Assembly (NCBI GenBank): GCA_028678965.1
Contig: JAJRCM010000143.1
Span: forward strand, 1 to 5,069
Direction of reading: 5' to 3'
DNA length: 5,069 nt
From: Methanomicrobiales archaeon
Lineage (GTDB): Archaea > Halobacteriota > Methanomicrobia > Methanomicrobiales > JACTUA01
Shown here: positions 1 to 5,069 of the stretch, piece after piece
Layout of the letters: every line of letters starts with the position of its first letter
Numbering within the stretch: the first letter of the stretch is position 1
Notes under the pieces: model-generated
What the model was told of the DNA's origin: nothing
Database searches by the model: none
Seen by the model: only the letters and a program-made list of their open reading frames with translations
Position numbers and translations under genes: made by a program

Positions 1-2
1 GG

Positions 3-23
3 GATATCTAGCCTATAGATATC
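3..23. repeat. Inverted repeat GATATCTA / TAGATATC upstream of the lipoprotein gene
   Basis: Two perfect 8-base arms (3-10 and 16-23) are separated by a 5-base spacer, GCCTA. The repeat lies 20 bases before the GTG at 43. The right arm and spacer contain CTATAGATAT, which resembles an archaeal TATA box and lies about 25 bases upstream of that GTG. The repeat could therefore be an operator overlapping a promoter. It sits at the edge of the window, so the upstream context is unknown. The arms are seen directly; the regulatory role is inference. Confidence 0.4.
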
Positions 24-42
24 ACATGCTACGAGAGGTTCT

Positions 43-279
43 GTGGGGAAAAGCACGTTAGCGACCATGCTAAAACGAGGGTACATGATAGCGATCATCA
101 TCACGTTTTTTCTCAGCTGCGGATGCACCTCGAATATCAGCGATACTACTCTCCCTCCCGACCGGCTCGCTTCCATTTCTCCGTCTACTCTCAAGGTCCA
201 ACCATACGACGATACGTACCCGCCGCTGCTTTACTCCCCTGATTTTGAGATCCCCGCTCCACTCCCCTTTCCCCCTTAA
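43..279 (+). pseudogene. 5' part of a frameshifted lipoprotein gene: signal peptide and linker of a PD40 beta-propeller protein
   Basis: This 78-codon frame carries the N-terminus that the beta-propeller frame at 245-1027 lacks. It opens with a short basic stretch (K11, R12), then a hydrophobic core MIAIIITFFL (residues 15-24) ending in SCGC. That is a lipoprotein-type signal, with C26 or C28 as the likely lipidated cysteine. A Ser/Pro-rich linker leads to PDFEIPAPLPFPP and a TAA at 277-279. Those last residues flow directly into LNTAGAEDSPF of the other frame if one C of the five at 271-275 is skipped. The GTG at 43 has GAGAGGT just upstream (33-39). ATG 67 (MLKRGYMI...) is a reasonable alternative; ATG 85 would leave no positive charge before the hydrophobic core. 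Restoring the frame gives one protein of about 327 residues. Whether this is a real mutation, a sequencing error or programmed slippage cannot be told from the sequence. Confidence 0.7.
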
Positions 280-1027
280 TACCGCAGGGGCGGAAGATTC
301 ACCCTTTATCACCCCTGATGGGAGAACCCTCTACTTCTTCTTCACCCCAGATCCTGGCGTCCCTCCAGAACGACAACTTCTCGACAGGGTTACCGGGGTC
401 TATGCCACCTCAGAACGGAATGGAGCATGGACAACTCCCGAACGGGTTGTTCTCCAGGATCCAGGAACGCTTGCCCTGGATGGATGTGTGTTTGTGCAGG
501 GAGCTGTCATGTGGTTCTGCTCAGCGCGGGAGGGGTATACCGGTGTCAACCTCTTCACCGCCGAATATCATGAAGGAGCATGGAGAACATGGCGGTACAC
601 CGGTGATACTCTGAACCGGGAGTATCAGGTGGGGGAACTGCACATCACTGCCGACGGAAAAGAGATGTCCTTTTACTCTCCACGAAATGGAGGGAAAGGT
701 GGGCTGGATATCTGGGTCTCGCGGTATGAAAATGGTGCATGGAAGTCGCCAGAGAATGTAGAGGCAGTCAATACACCGTCAAACGAGGGCTGGCCATTTT
801 TGAATCAGGATGGAGATGAGCTGTGGTTCACCCGCACCGACGAGGGTTCTCCCGCCATCTTCCGTTCTACAAATGTTGAGGGTGCATGGCAGGAGCCGAT
901 GCTGATCATCTCATCCTTTGCTGCTGAACCATCTCTCGATGAGAAGGGGAACCTCTACTTTGCCCATCATTATATCCGCGATGGCAAACTGATTGAAGCG
1001 GACATCTTCCTTGCTCGAAAAAAGTGA
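245..1027 (+). CDS. PD40/TolB-like beta-propeller protein, main body of a frameshifted surface lipoprotein
   Basis: The translated body is about 250 residues of WD40-like (PD40, TolB-type) propeller repeats. Seen directly: SPFITPDGRTLYFFF near the start, LHITADGKEMSFYSPR in the middle, PFLNQDGDELWFTR and PSLDEKGNLYFAHH later. These are the D-G-x-x-[LM]-x-F strand-turn-strand units of the family. Between them lie four NGAW/EGAW turns (ERNGAW, HEGAW, ENGAW, VEGAW) that mark successive blades. The nominal TTG start at 245 is probably not a real start, because the homologous region continues upstream in the other frame (43-279), where a lipoprotein signal is found. The stop is TGA at 1025-1027, and the C-terminus (DIFLARKK) looks natural. 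Such proteins are usually outside the cell, anchored by lipid, with a ligand- or protein-binding role. No enzymatic residues are apparent and no partner gene is adjacent. The fold call is firm; the specific function is unknown. Confidence 0.75.
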   Translation: MRSPLHSPFPLNTAGAEDSPFITPDGRTLYFFFTPDPGVPPERQLLDRVTGVYATSERNGAWTTPERVVLQDPGTLALDGCVFVQGAVMWFCSAREGYTGVNLFTAEYHEGAWRTWRYTGDTLNREYQVGELHITADGKEMSFYSPRNGGKGGLDIWVSRYENGAWKSPENVEAVNTPSNEGWPFLNQDGDELWFTRTDEGSPAIFRSTNVEGAWQEPMLIISSFAAEPSLDEKGNLYFAHHYIRDGKLIEADIFLARKK

Positions 1028-1035
1028 GAGCGAGT

Positions 1036-1050
1036 ATAGTATGCTACTAT
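1036..1050. other. Small AT-rich hairpin just after the lipoprotein stop codon
   Basis: ATAGTA (1036-1041) and TACTAT (1045-1050) form a perfect 6-base inverted repeat with a 3-base loop, 9 bases past the TGA of the + strand gene. It lies in the 104-base gap between convergent genes. No T-run follows it, so it is a weak terminator candidate. The rest of the gap (1051-1131) holds only short T/A runs, including ATTTTTGG on the - strand near 1104, which might help end the methyltransferase transcript. Confidence 0.25.
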
Positions 1051-1131
1051 TGCCGGAGTAAGGCACATGTCCAAGAGTTATTCATCTCCAATTTTCCAAA
1101 AATGATACCATGAATCAAAATAGGCCTCGGG

Positions 1132-1812
1132 CTACCAAATGAAAGGAAGTAATCGATACCGTGTCAATTTACAATAGTCGGTGTATCCTGGTAGGTCACG
1201 GGTGAGTATTTTTTCTTCGTTCAATATTCTGAGCACAAGTATTGGTAGTATTGGTAGGAATGCAATCAACGCCCAGTAGGAGCCAAGGGCGAGGGGAGTA
1301 CACAGAAACATCAACATGATTCCAAGGTACATAGGATGACGAACCAGGGCGTAGGGTCCTGAGGTTATGACGGTCTGTCCCTTTTCAACCTCAATGACGC
1401 GGGATGCATACCTGTTTTCCCTCAGCGTGAGGAAAAAGACGAGGTAGCAAATGACAACAATTCCGTTCGCAAGGAGAACTACTCCTACAGGAACATCGGA
1501 CCATCCAAACCGATAATCGAGTCCAGGTACAATGAAGCCAATGAGGAATAAGATGGACGCAAGGGCAATAATCTTCTTTTGCTCCCCCTCTTTTTCCCGC
1601 ATCTTCATTCGCCGTTCCAGGAGTTCGTGATCGTGCTTCAGGAAGTATCTAAGAACAAAGAACATGGGCACAAAAACGATTCCATAATACACCCACCCTT
1701 CCCAGTAGTCAAGGGAACCGGCAGGTACAAACAGCAGGATGGCAACCACAATGAGACCCATGATGAACCTTAAGTAGATCATCTTCTTTATCAGGGTCAG
1801 GTCCCTTTCCAT
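1132..1812 (-). CDS. Integral-membrane methyltransferase of the isoprenylcysteine carboxyl methyltransferase (ICMT/PEMT) group
   Basis: A 226-residue protein with about five to six hydrophobic segments: roughly residues 11-30, 38-58, 80-98, 107-130, and a helical hairpin at 162-196. The C-terminal third has the family signature for S-adenosylmethionine binding: SGPYALVRHPMYLG (151-164, with the RHP core), then NEE (198-200), GYTDY (209-213) and the terminal TRYRLLPFIW (217-226). This arrangement is the one known from eukaryotic ICMT and from the structurally characterised Methanosarcina acetivorans homologue. Archaea have no evident CaaX-prenylated proteins needing methylation, so the true substrate (a lipid, quinone-like molecule or small thiol) is unknown. 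The ATG at 1812 is supported by a very strong ribosome binding site 6 bases upstream. The gene follows the polyamine operon on the same strand after a 128-base gap, so co-transcription is possible but not required. It is complete, ending with TAG at 1132-1134. The family is certain; the function is not. Confidence 0.88.
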   Translation of the reverse strand: MERDLTLIKKMIYLRFIMGLIVVAILLFVPAGSLDYWEGWVYYGIVFVPMFFVLRYFLKHDHELLERRMKMREKEGEQKKIIALASILFLIGFIVPGLDYRFGWSDVPVGVVLLANGIVVICYLVFFLTLRENRYASRVIEVEKGQTVITSGPYALVRHPMYLGIMLMFLCTPLALGSYWALIAFLPILPILVLRILNEEKILTRDLPGYTDYCKLTRYRLLPFIW

Positions 1813-1818
1813 GTCCAG

Positions 1819-1829
1819 CCCTCCTCCTC
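1819..1829 (-). promoter_or_regulatory. Strong ribosome binding site of the membrane methyltransferase gene
   Basis: On the - strand the bases read GAGGAGGAGGG, followed by six bases (CTGGAC) and the ATG at 1812. This repeated GGAGG matches the pyrimidine-rich 3' end of archaeal 16S rRNA and fixes the start. It shows that the gene has its own efficient initiation site and does not depend on coupling to the upstream decarboxylase. Confidence 0.8.
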
Positions 1830-1857
1830 TCCATCGTTTCTAGATTGTTGAGCTACC

Positions 1858-1881
1858 ACCATGTCGCTCGAAAGTGACGGT
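1858..1881. other. Stem-loop between the decarboxylase and methyltransferase genes
   Basis: GTCGCT (1863-1868) and AGTGAC (1873-1878) pair around a CGAA loop, with one G-U pair in the + strand RNA. On the - strand the loop is UUCG and the same position is an A-C mismatch. ACC (1858-1860) and GGT (1879-1881) can extend the stem past a 2-base bulge. It lies in the 128-base gap and would fall in the leader or intercistronic RNA before the methyltransferase gene. No T-run follows on either strand, so it is not a typical terminator. A role in RNA processing or stability is a guess. Confidence 0.3.
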
Positions 1882-1930
1882 ACACCACAACCAATCCCCT
1901 CAGAAATATCATCCTCTTGCCCCCGCCTTT

Positions 1931-1940
1931 GAAGAAAAAA
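1931..1940 (-). terminator. Oligo-T termination signal directly after the decarboxylase stop
   Basis: Immediately after the TGA of the decarboxylase, the - strand reads TTTTTTCTTC. Archaeal RNA polymerase typically terminates at oligo-U tracts without needing a hairpin, so this is a plausible end for part or all of the hss-decarboxylase transcript. The downstream methyltransferase could still be reached by read-through. Confidence 0.5.
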
Positions 1941-3155
1941 TCATCGGTTGATATGCACCACCTTGGCAGGTGGAAAGCCGTTGAAGTAGGTTGATGAGGC
2001 AATCGTATAGGCCCCCATATTTTCTGAATACACCAGATCGTGAATTTCCAGTTCCGGAAGGTCAGCACTCAGTGTGATCGTATCAAATGCATCACAGGTT
2101 GGCCCAAATACGGCAGAGATCTGCTTCTCTCCCTCTTTGAAAGCATTGACCGGGTAATTGCAATGGTCAAAAATTTGTCCTGAATAGGTGTGGTACACCC
2201 CATCATTGATGTAGTAGGATGGTTTTCCATCACGGAACGCTTTGCCGATCACTTTGGCAACCAGGGTGCAGGCATTGGCAACGAGAAATCTTCCAGGTTC
2301 CGCAAGTATCTGCATATCGGGCGTATATAATCGTTTGATTTCTGTATTCAATTTTCTTGCCAGGGTTTTAAACGATTTAACTTTGGGATTATACTTCACC
2401 GGAAATCCACCTCCGATATCCAATATCTTGATCCTCTGGCCTGCTCGCGTCTCTGCCTCTTTGAGAATGTTCGCGGAGAGCTGTAATGCCTGTATATAGT
2501 TCTCAAAATTGGTACACTGGCTACCCACATGGAAGCTCAACCCTTCCACCACCAGCCCCTTCGAAAAAGCGTCAACAATTAAATCCACCGCTTCACCTGG
2601 GTGAGCGCCAAACTTTGAGGAGAGTTCAACCATCGAACCAGTATTAGGAACCCGTATTCGCAATACTAGGCCAGCATGCGGTGCATACGTCTTGATTTTT
2701 TTTAGCTCTTCGCTGTTATCAAACGTGACCAGTGGTTTGTATTGATCGAGGGCTTCAAGGGTTTCTATTGGTTTGATAGTATTGGCATAGATGATTTTAT
2801 CCCAGATCCAGTCCTGTCGTTCCTTATCAGGCATATTCTTGATATTTTCATAGACGATCATGAATTCGGGCATGGAGGCGACATCAAAGCTGCAGCCCAT
2901 TTCAAACAGTGTTTTCACAATTTCAGGATTTGAGTTGGCTTTGACTGCATAGTAGGCCTGGATAGCGGGAAGATGCTCTTTAAATTCCCGGTAATTCTGC
3001 CGAATTTTTTCGTGGTCGATTATAAAAATGGGTGTTCCATGCTCTTTTGCCAGATTCTGCAGCAGTTCCTTTCGTGCCTGGTTTATATGGGGGACCCCGT
3101 TATCGTGCCCGTCCTTTTTTGTTTCCTTCTTCACTTCCTCTTCCATCTTTGTCAT
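1941..3155 (-). CDS. Fold-type III PLP-dependent decarboxylase, probable ornithine decarboxylase making putrescine
   Basis: A 404-residue member of the alanine racemase-fold decarboxylases (Orn/DAP/Arg decarboxylase family 2), of normal family length. A PLP-binding TIM barrel comes first and a beta-sandwich domain follows. Seen: AYYAVKANS with the Schiff-base lysine K72, SFHVGSQC with ring-stacking H209, the glycine-rich phosphate loop DIGGGFP (246-252), AEPGR (285-289), GPTCDAFD with C354-D355, and ENMGAYT with Y383. The C-D pair and GAYT motif match eukaryote-type ornithine decarboxylase better than diaminopimelate decarboxylase. Activity on lysine as well cannot be excluded. The product putrescine is the substrate of homospermidine synthase, whose gene ends only 12 bases upstream, so the two form an operon and the context supports ornithine as substrate. 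The first 25 or so residues are charged and look dispensable. At the 5' end AGGT lies one base from the annotated ATG, too close for normal use. The second ATG (codon 4, at 3146) has it about 10 bases upstream and may be the true start. Most archaea use unrelated pyruvoyl enzymes for this step, which suggests acquisition from bacteria. Confidence 0.88.
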   Translation of the reverse strand: MTKMEEEVKKETKKDGHDNGVPHINQARKELLQNLAKEHGTPIFIIDHEKIRQNYREFKEHLPAIQAYYAVKANSNPEIVKTLFEMGCSFDVASMPEFMIVYENIKNMPDKERQDWIWDKIIYANTIKPIETLEALDQYKPLVTFDNSEELKKIKTYAPHAGLVLRIRVPNTGSMVELSSKFGAHPGEAVDLIVDAFSKGLVVEGLSFHVGSQCTNFENYIQALQLSANILKEAETRAGQRIKILDIGGGFPVKYNPKVKSFKTLARKLNTEIKRLYTPDMQILAEPGRFLVANACTLVAKVIGKAFRDGKPSYYINDGVYHTYSGQIFDHCNYPVNAFKEGEKQISAVFGPTCDAFDTITLSADLPELEIHDLVYSENMGAYTIASSTYFNGFPPAKVVHINR

Positions 3156-3167
3156 TACCTGAGTGAA

Positions 3168-4610
3168 TCATTGTACGAATAAGAAGTTTTTGAATTGCCA
3201 GACATCTTCATGGTCATAGTTATTTTCAGGGTTCTCTTTGAAATACACCACTCTATTTTTTAGGGGGGTCCAGTCTGAGGGACCGGAATAAAATTCCCCC
3301 AGGTATGGCTTTGCAATGTTCAGTACAAATTCATGAGGCAGATCATCGGGCAGGCAGAACCCTTTTTGGGGATGTTCGATCATCCACATCACGGCGGATA
3401 CCACTCCAAGTGCGACCTGGACTGTCGTGGCGTTCTGTCCGGGAGCAAGTTTCCTCGCTTCTTCGATAGAGAGGATACTCCCTATCCACCATGAGTGGTA
3501 GGGGTGACCCATCAGGAGTGCACCGAGAATATCGGCCCCGGAGATAATCTCTCCATCATTCATGATCCGCAATTTCGGTGGCAATTCGTAGTTCCTTCCC
3601 CGCAGCTCCTGCAGTGATGCAATCGTCGCATCACAGGGCATATAGGCATAATGCACGGTGGGCCGGTATACCGCTTTTCTATCCTCCCATACCGTCCAGC
3701 GGTCGGATATGCCAAATGCCTCCCCATGCCGGATGACCATTCCCACGATTTCCTGGTGCGGAATCCAGGACCGTACCCAGGTATTGATACCCATCCGGGC
3801 AAGCATTATCTGGTTCTTCGGGCCGGTCGGGGGCACATGGGTACGATCGGGCAGTTCTTTTTCATGGGTTCCCCATCCCATCTCCGCCGGAGCGGTACCT
3901 TCCTCCCTTAACCCTTCGATACTCCAGGTGCCCACAAACTCATCCACTTTTTTGGGCTGACTGGAGATCTGCGTGTCCCGTTCCGAGCAGTGGATGACTT
4001 TTATCCCCACTTCGCGAGCAAGCTCGCCAAAGCTCTGCTCCCGTAGTAAGCGCTTCAGTTTCTCCGGCTGTCGTGCAATCCCATCCACGAGCATTCGGTG
4101 AGCAATATCCATGAGTCCCTGCTTAGCTAGGTGCGATATCAGGCCGGGATTGGCGCCGTGGTCCACCACACAGGTAGTGGCATTCTTCCAGTCTTTGGTG
4201 AGCTCCCGGAGCTTCATCTGCCGGTAGTAGAGGGACTTCTCGTACGGGCTCGCGGTGAATCTCTCGCTATAGGAATCCCAGACTTCTACCGATGTGTTTA
4301 CATACAGAACCTCATGCGTATGGCACCAGGTGATAATCTCGCAGCAATCGATGTTCCAGGCAAGATCGATCAGCAATCCACCAGGAGAGAGGTATTCCGA
4401 GAGAATCTGGTCGAGGTTTTCAGGAGTGACTTTTCGCTGGAAAAATCGTATGCCCCGATCGGTCCATGGGGAAAGCTCCTGCGCTTTGTCTTCAAAATCG
4501 ATGATCGTAATATGGTCGAACGGAATGTTCACATGCTTCAGCAGGATGGGGAGCGTGCACTTTGCCACGGCACCATATCCGATGATTAACACATTATTTC
4601 TGAATTCCAC
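3168..4610 (-). CDS. hss: Homospermidine synthase (NAD-dependent, saccharopine dehydrogenase fold)
   Basis: A 480-residue protein matching bacterial homospermidine synthase (EC 2.5.1.44) end to end; the Blastochloris viridis enzyme, recalled from memory, is nearly the same length. It joins two putrescines to sym-homospermidine, releasing ammonia, with NAD recycled during the reaction. Seen: an N-terminal Rossmann fold with GYGAVAKCTLP (11-21) and D38 closing the second strand (NAD preference), VEVW (E109), HGANPG (N154), SERDTQ (E210), TWSIEG (W229), AEMGWGT, NTWVRSWIP, RHGE (H295), YRPTVHYAYMPC, GAD (D360), APGQNATTVQV and a C-terminal DVWQFKNFLF. E109, N154, E210, W229, H295 and D360 line up with residues I recall as forming the substrate pocket and ionic slide of the bacterial enzyme, so it should be active. 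The start is GTG 4610, with GGAGTGAT three bases upstream; an in-frame stop at 4635-4637 prevents a longer frame. It is the first gene of an operon with the decarboxylase that supplies putrescine. Ordinary saccharopine or lysine-2-oxoglutarate reductase is ruled out by these motifs. Confidence 0.93.
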   Translation of the reverse strand: MEFRNNVLIIGYGAVAKCTLPILLKHVNIPFDHITIIDFEDKAQELSPWTDRGIRFFQRKVTPENLDQILSEYLSPGGLLIDLAWNIDCCEIITWCHTHEVLYVNTSVEVWDSYSERFTASPYEKSLYYRQMKLRELTKDWKNATTCVVDHGANPGLISHLAKQGLMDIAHRMLVDGIARQPEKLKRLLREQSFGELAREVGIKVIHCSERDTQISSQPKKVDEFVGTWSIEGLREEGTAPAEMGWGTHEKELPDRTHVPPTGPKNQIMLARMGINTWVRSWIPHQEIVGMVIRHGEAFGISDRWTVWEDRKAVYRPTVHYAYMPCDATIASLQELRGRNYELPPKLRIMNDGEIISGADILGALLMGHPYHSWWIGSILSIEEARKLAPGQNATTVQVALGVVSAVMWMIEHPQKGFCLPDDLPHEFVLNIAKPYLGEFYSGPSDWTPLKNRVVYFKENPENNYDHEDVWQFKNFLFVQ

Positions 4611-4613
4611 CCT

Positions 4614-4621
4614 ATCACTCC
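4614..4621 (-). promoter_or_regulatory. Ribosome binding site supporting the GTG start of hss
   Basis: The - strand reads GGAGTGAT, then AGG, then the GTG at 4610. It resembles the archaeal consensus GGAGGTGAT with one G missing. It decides the GTG as start, because no ATG lies nearby in this frame and a stop occurs nine codons upstream. Confidence 0.6.
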
Positions 4622-4671
4622 GGGTTTTACGTCCTCAAGCACGATGTACTGTTCAAATTTGTTCATAGTAC

Positions 4672-4679
4672 ATTATAAA
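4672..4679 (-). promoter_or_regulatory. TATA-like box of the hss-decarboxylase operon
   Basis: The - strand reads TTTATAAT, 61 bases upstream of the hss GTG. With the usual archaeal spacing of about 25 bases, transcription would start near 4650, leaving a leader of roughly 40 bases that includes the ribosome binding site. The bases just upstream (CATCAG) would be the BRE position and match it only moderately. Confidence 0.5.
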
Positions 4680-4711
4680 CTGATGAGGAATAGCCAGTCC
4701 TGATGAAGGAA
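4680..4711 (-). repeat. Pair of direct repeats TTCC(T)TCATCAG abutting the hss TATA-like box
   Basis: On the - strand TTCCTTCATCAG (4711-4700) and TTCCTCATCAG (4690-4680) differ by one T and start 20 bases apart, about two helical turns. The downstream copy touches the TATA-like box at 4679. This arrangement is typical of an activator or repressor binding site on an archaeal promoter. An inverted repeat, CCTGA (4699-4703) with TCAGG (4713-4717), overlaps the upstream copy. The repeats are seen directly; a regulator that binds them is inferred. Confidence 0.45.
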
Positions 4712-5069
4712 GTCAGGCAGGTCTATCAATACCATAGGGTGCATTGAAAAAGAGAACGGGAGATGGGGCGGTGAGGTATTGTCGAGTCGTGAATGGGTAA
4801 CATCGTACAATTGAATTGAGAGAAATGTGAAGAAGGATTTTTTTAGGTAAAGCCGCTGGAGAGAGTAAGGAAATGGGTGTTGAATCCTCTCGTCGATTCG
4901 CGGCTCTTTGTGTATTTTGAGAATTATCAGAGAAGAGTCGATAGAGTAAAAATTGCATAGTTTTTAAAACCGCATTTTTTATTGTATTTTCAAAACGAGG
5001 CAAATTTTTTTATCATTCTTTCATTCCGTTTAATAACTTCATGAACTGACACAACGGGATATAACTTCA
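4712..5069. other. Intergenic region without a supported gene
   Basis: About 360 bases upstream of the hss promoter hold no reading frame with a credible start, ribosome binding site or recognisable protein. The part from about 4905 onward is distinctly AT-rich, with several T-runs of six or seven on the + strand (ATTTTTTATTG, AAATTTTTTTATC) and a TTTTTAAAA palindrome at 4961-4969. GGGATATAAC near the right edge (5055-5064) could be the TATA element of a + strand gene starting beyond the window. The region may separate two divergently transcribed units. Confidence 0.5.
4851..4905. other. Possible long stem-loop flanked by T/A runs
   Basis: AGCCGC (4851-4856) pairs with GCGGCT (4900-4905), and inside it GAGAG (4859-4863 or 4861-4865) can pair with CTCTC (4887-4891). 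A run of seven T's lies just before it (in 4837-4844) and CTTTGTGTATTTT follows it. It could be a small RNA, or a terminator for a transcript not otherwise visible. The pairing is seen; the function is unknown. Confidence 0.3.

Noticed and set aside
1853..2068. A 71-codon - strand frame overlapping the end of the decarboxylase
   Set aside because: Most of it is an alternative reading of the conserved decarboxylase C-terminus (GAYT region), and its translation has no family features.
4131..4668. Long + strand frames of 124 and 152 codons opposite hss
   Set aside because: They are antisense to the strongly conserved N-terminal half of homospermidine synthase and resemble no protein family.
4680..4706. 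Possible C/D box small RNA (two TGATGA motifs)
   Set aside because: TGATGA at 4681 and 4701 resemble C and C' boxes, but the base before each is C instead of a purine. No separate D or D' CTGA boxes occur at the right spacing, and the motif is better explained as a direct repeat next to a TATA-like box.
4702..4746. 14-codon + strand frame beginning MKEVRQVYQ
   Set aside because: It has no convincing ribosome binding site and lies in the hss promoter region on the opposite strand; its length is within chance.
4851..4905. tRNA-like ends (AGCCGC...GCGGCT with GTCGATTC before the 3' arm)
   Set aside because: Only 55 bases separate the ends, and no D arm, anticodon arm or proper TTCGANTC loop with paired stems can be placed.
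4713..5003. A 96-codon - strand frame upstream of hss
   Set aside because: It starts with TTG and has no ribosome binding site. It runs through AT-rich sequence and the hairpin region, shows no recognisable motif, and its 3' end reaches the direct repeats of the hss promoter.

Overview
The window looks archaeal, most likely a methanogen of the Methanomicrobiales type. The grounds are AT-rich TATA-like promoter elements, strong GGAGG-type ribosome binding sites, GTG starts, oligo-T termination after a stop codon, and the kinds of proteins present: a PD40 beta-propeller lipoprotein and a small ICMT-type membrane methyltransferase. This assignment is by impression, since there is no rRNA or methanogenesis gene in view.

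Layout. Positions 1-1027 (+ strand) hold a secreted or lipid-anchored beta-propeller protein split by a one-base frameshift in a run of five C's (271-275). A short convergent gap (1028-1131) follows. Three genes then read leftward on the - strand. In transcription order they are a homospermidine synthase (4610 to 3168), a fold-type III PLP amino acid decarboxylase best read as an ornithine decarboxylase (3155 to 1941), and, after a 128-base gap with an oligo-T stretch, a small integral-membrane methyltransferase of the ICMT/PEMT group (1812 to 1132). Positions 4611-5069 have no convincing gene. They hold the promoter of the homospermidine synthase gene, a pair of direct repeats just upstream of its TATA-like box, and a possible long stem-loop.

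How the genes work together. The two central genes are 12 bases apart and form an obvious operon that makes a complete short pathway: ornithine to putrescine (decarboxylase), then two putrescines to sym-homospermidine (synthase). This route to a triamine needs no decarboxylated S-adenosylmethionine. The methyltransferase may be transcribed separately, and its substrate is unknown. The lipoprotein shows no functional link to the others.

The strongest points for follow-up are the compact ornithine-to-homospermidine operon in an apparent archaeon, the frameshifted lipoprotein, the repeat/TATA arrangement upstream of hss, and a 26-codon reading frame overlapping the hss start. I see no clear sign of a wholly new system such as a CRISPR array, mobile element or defence island.
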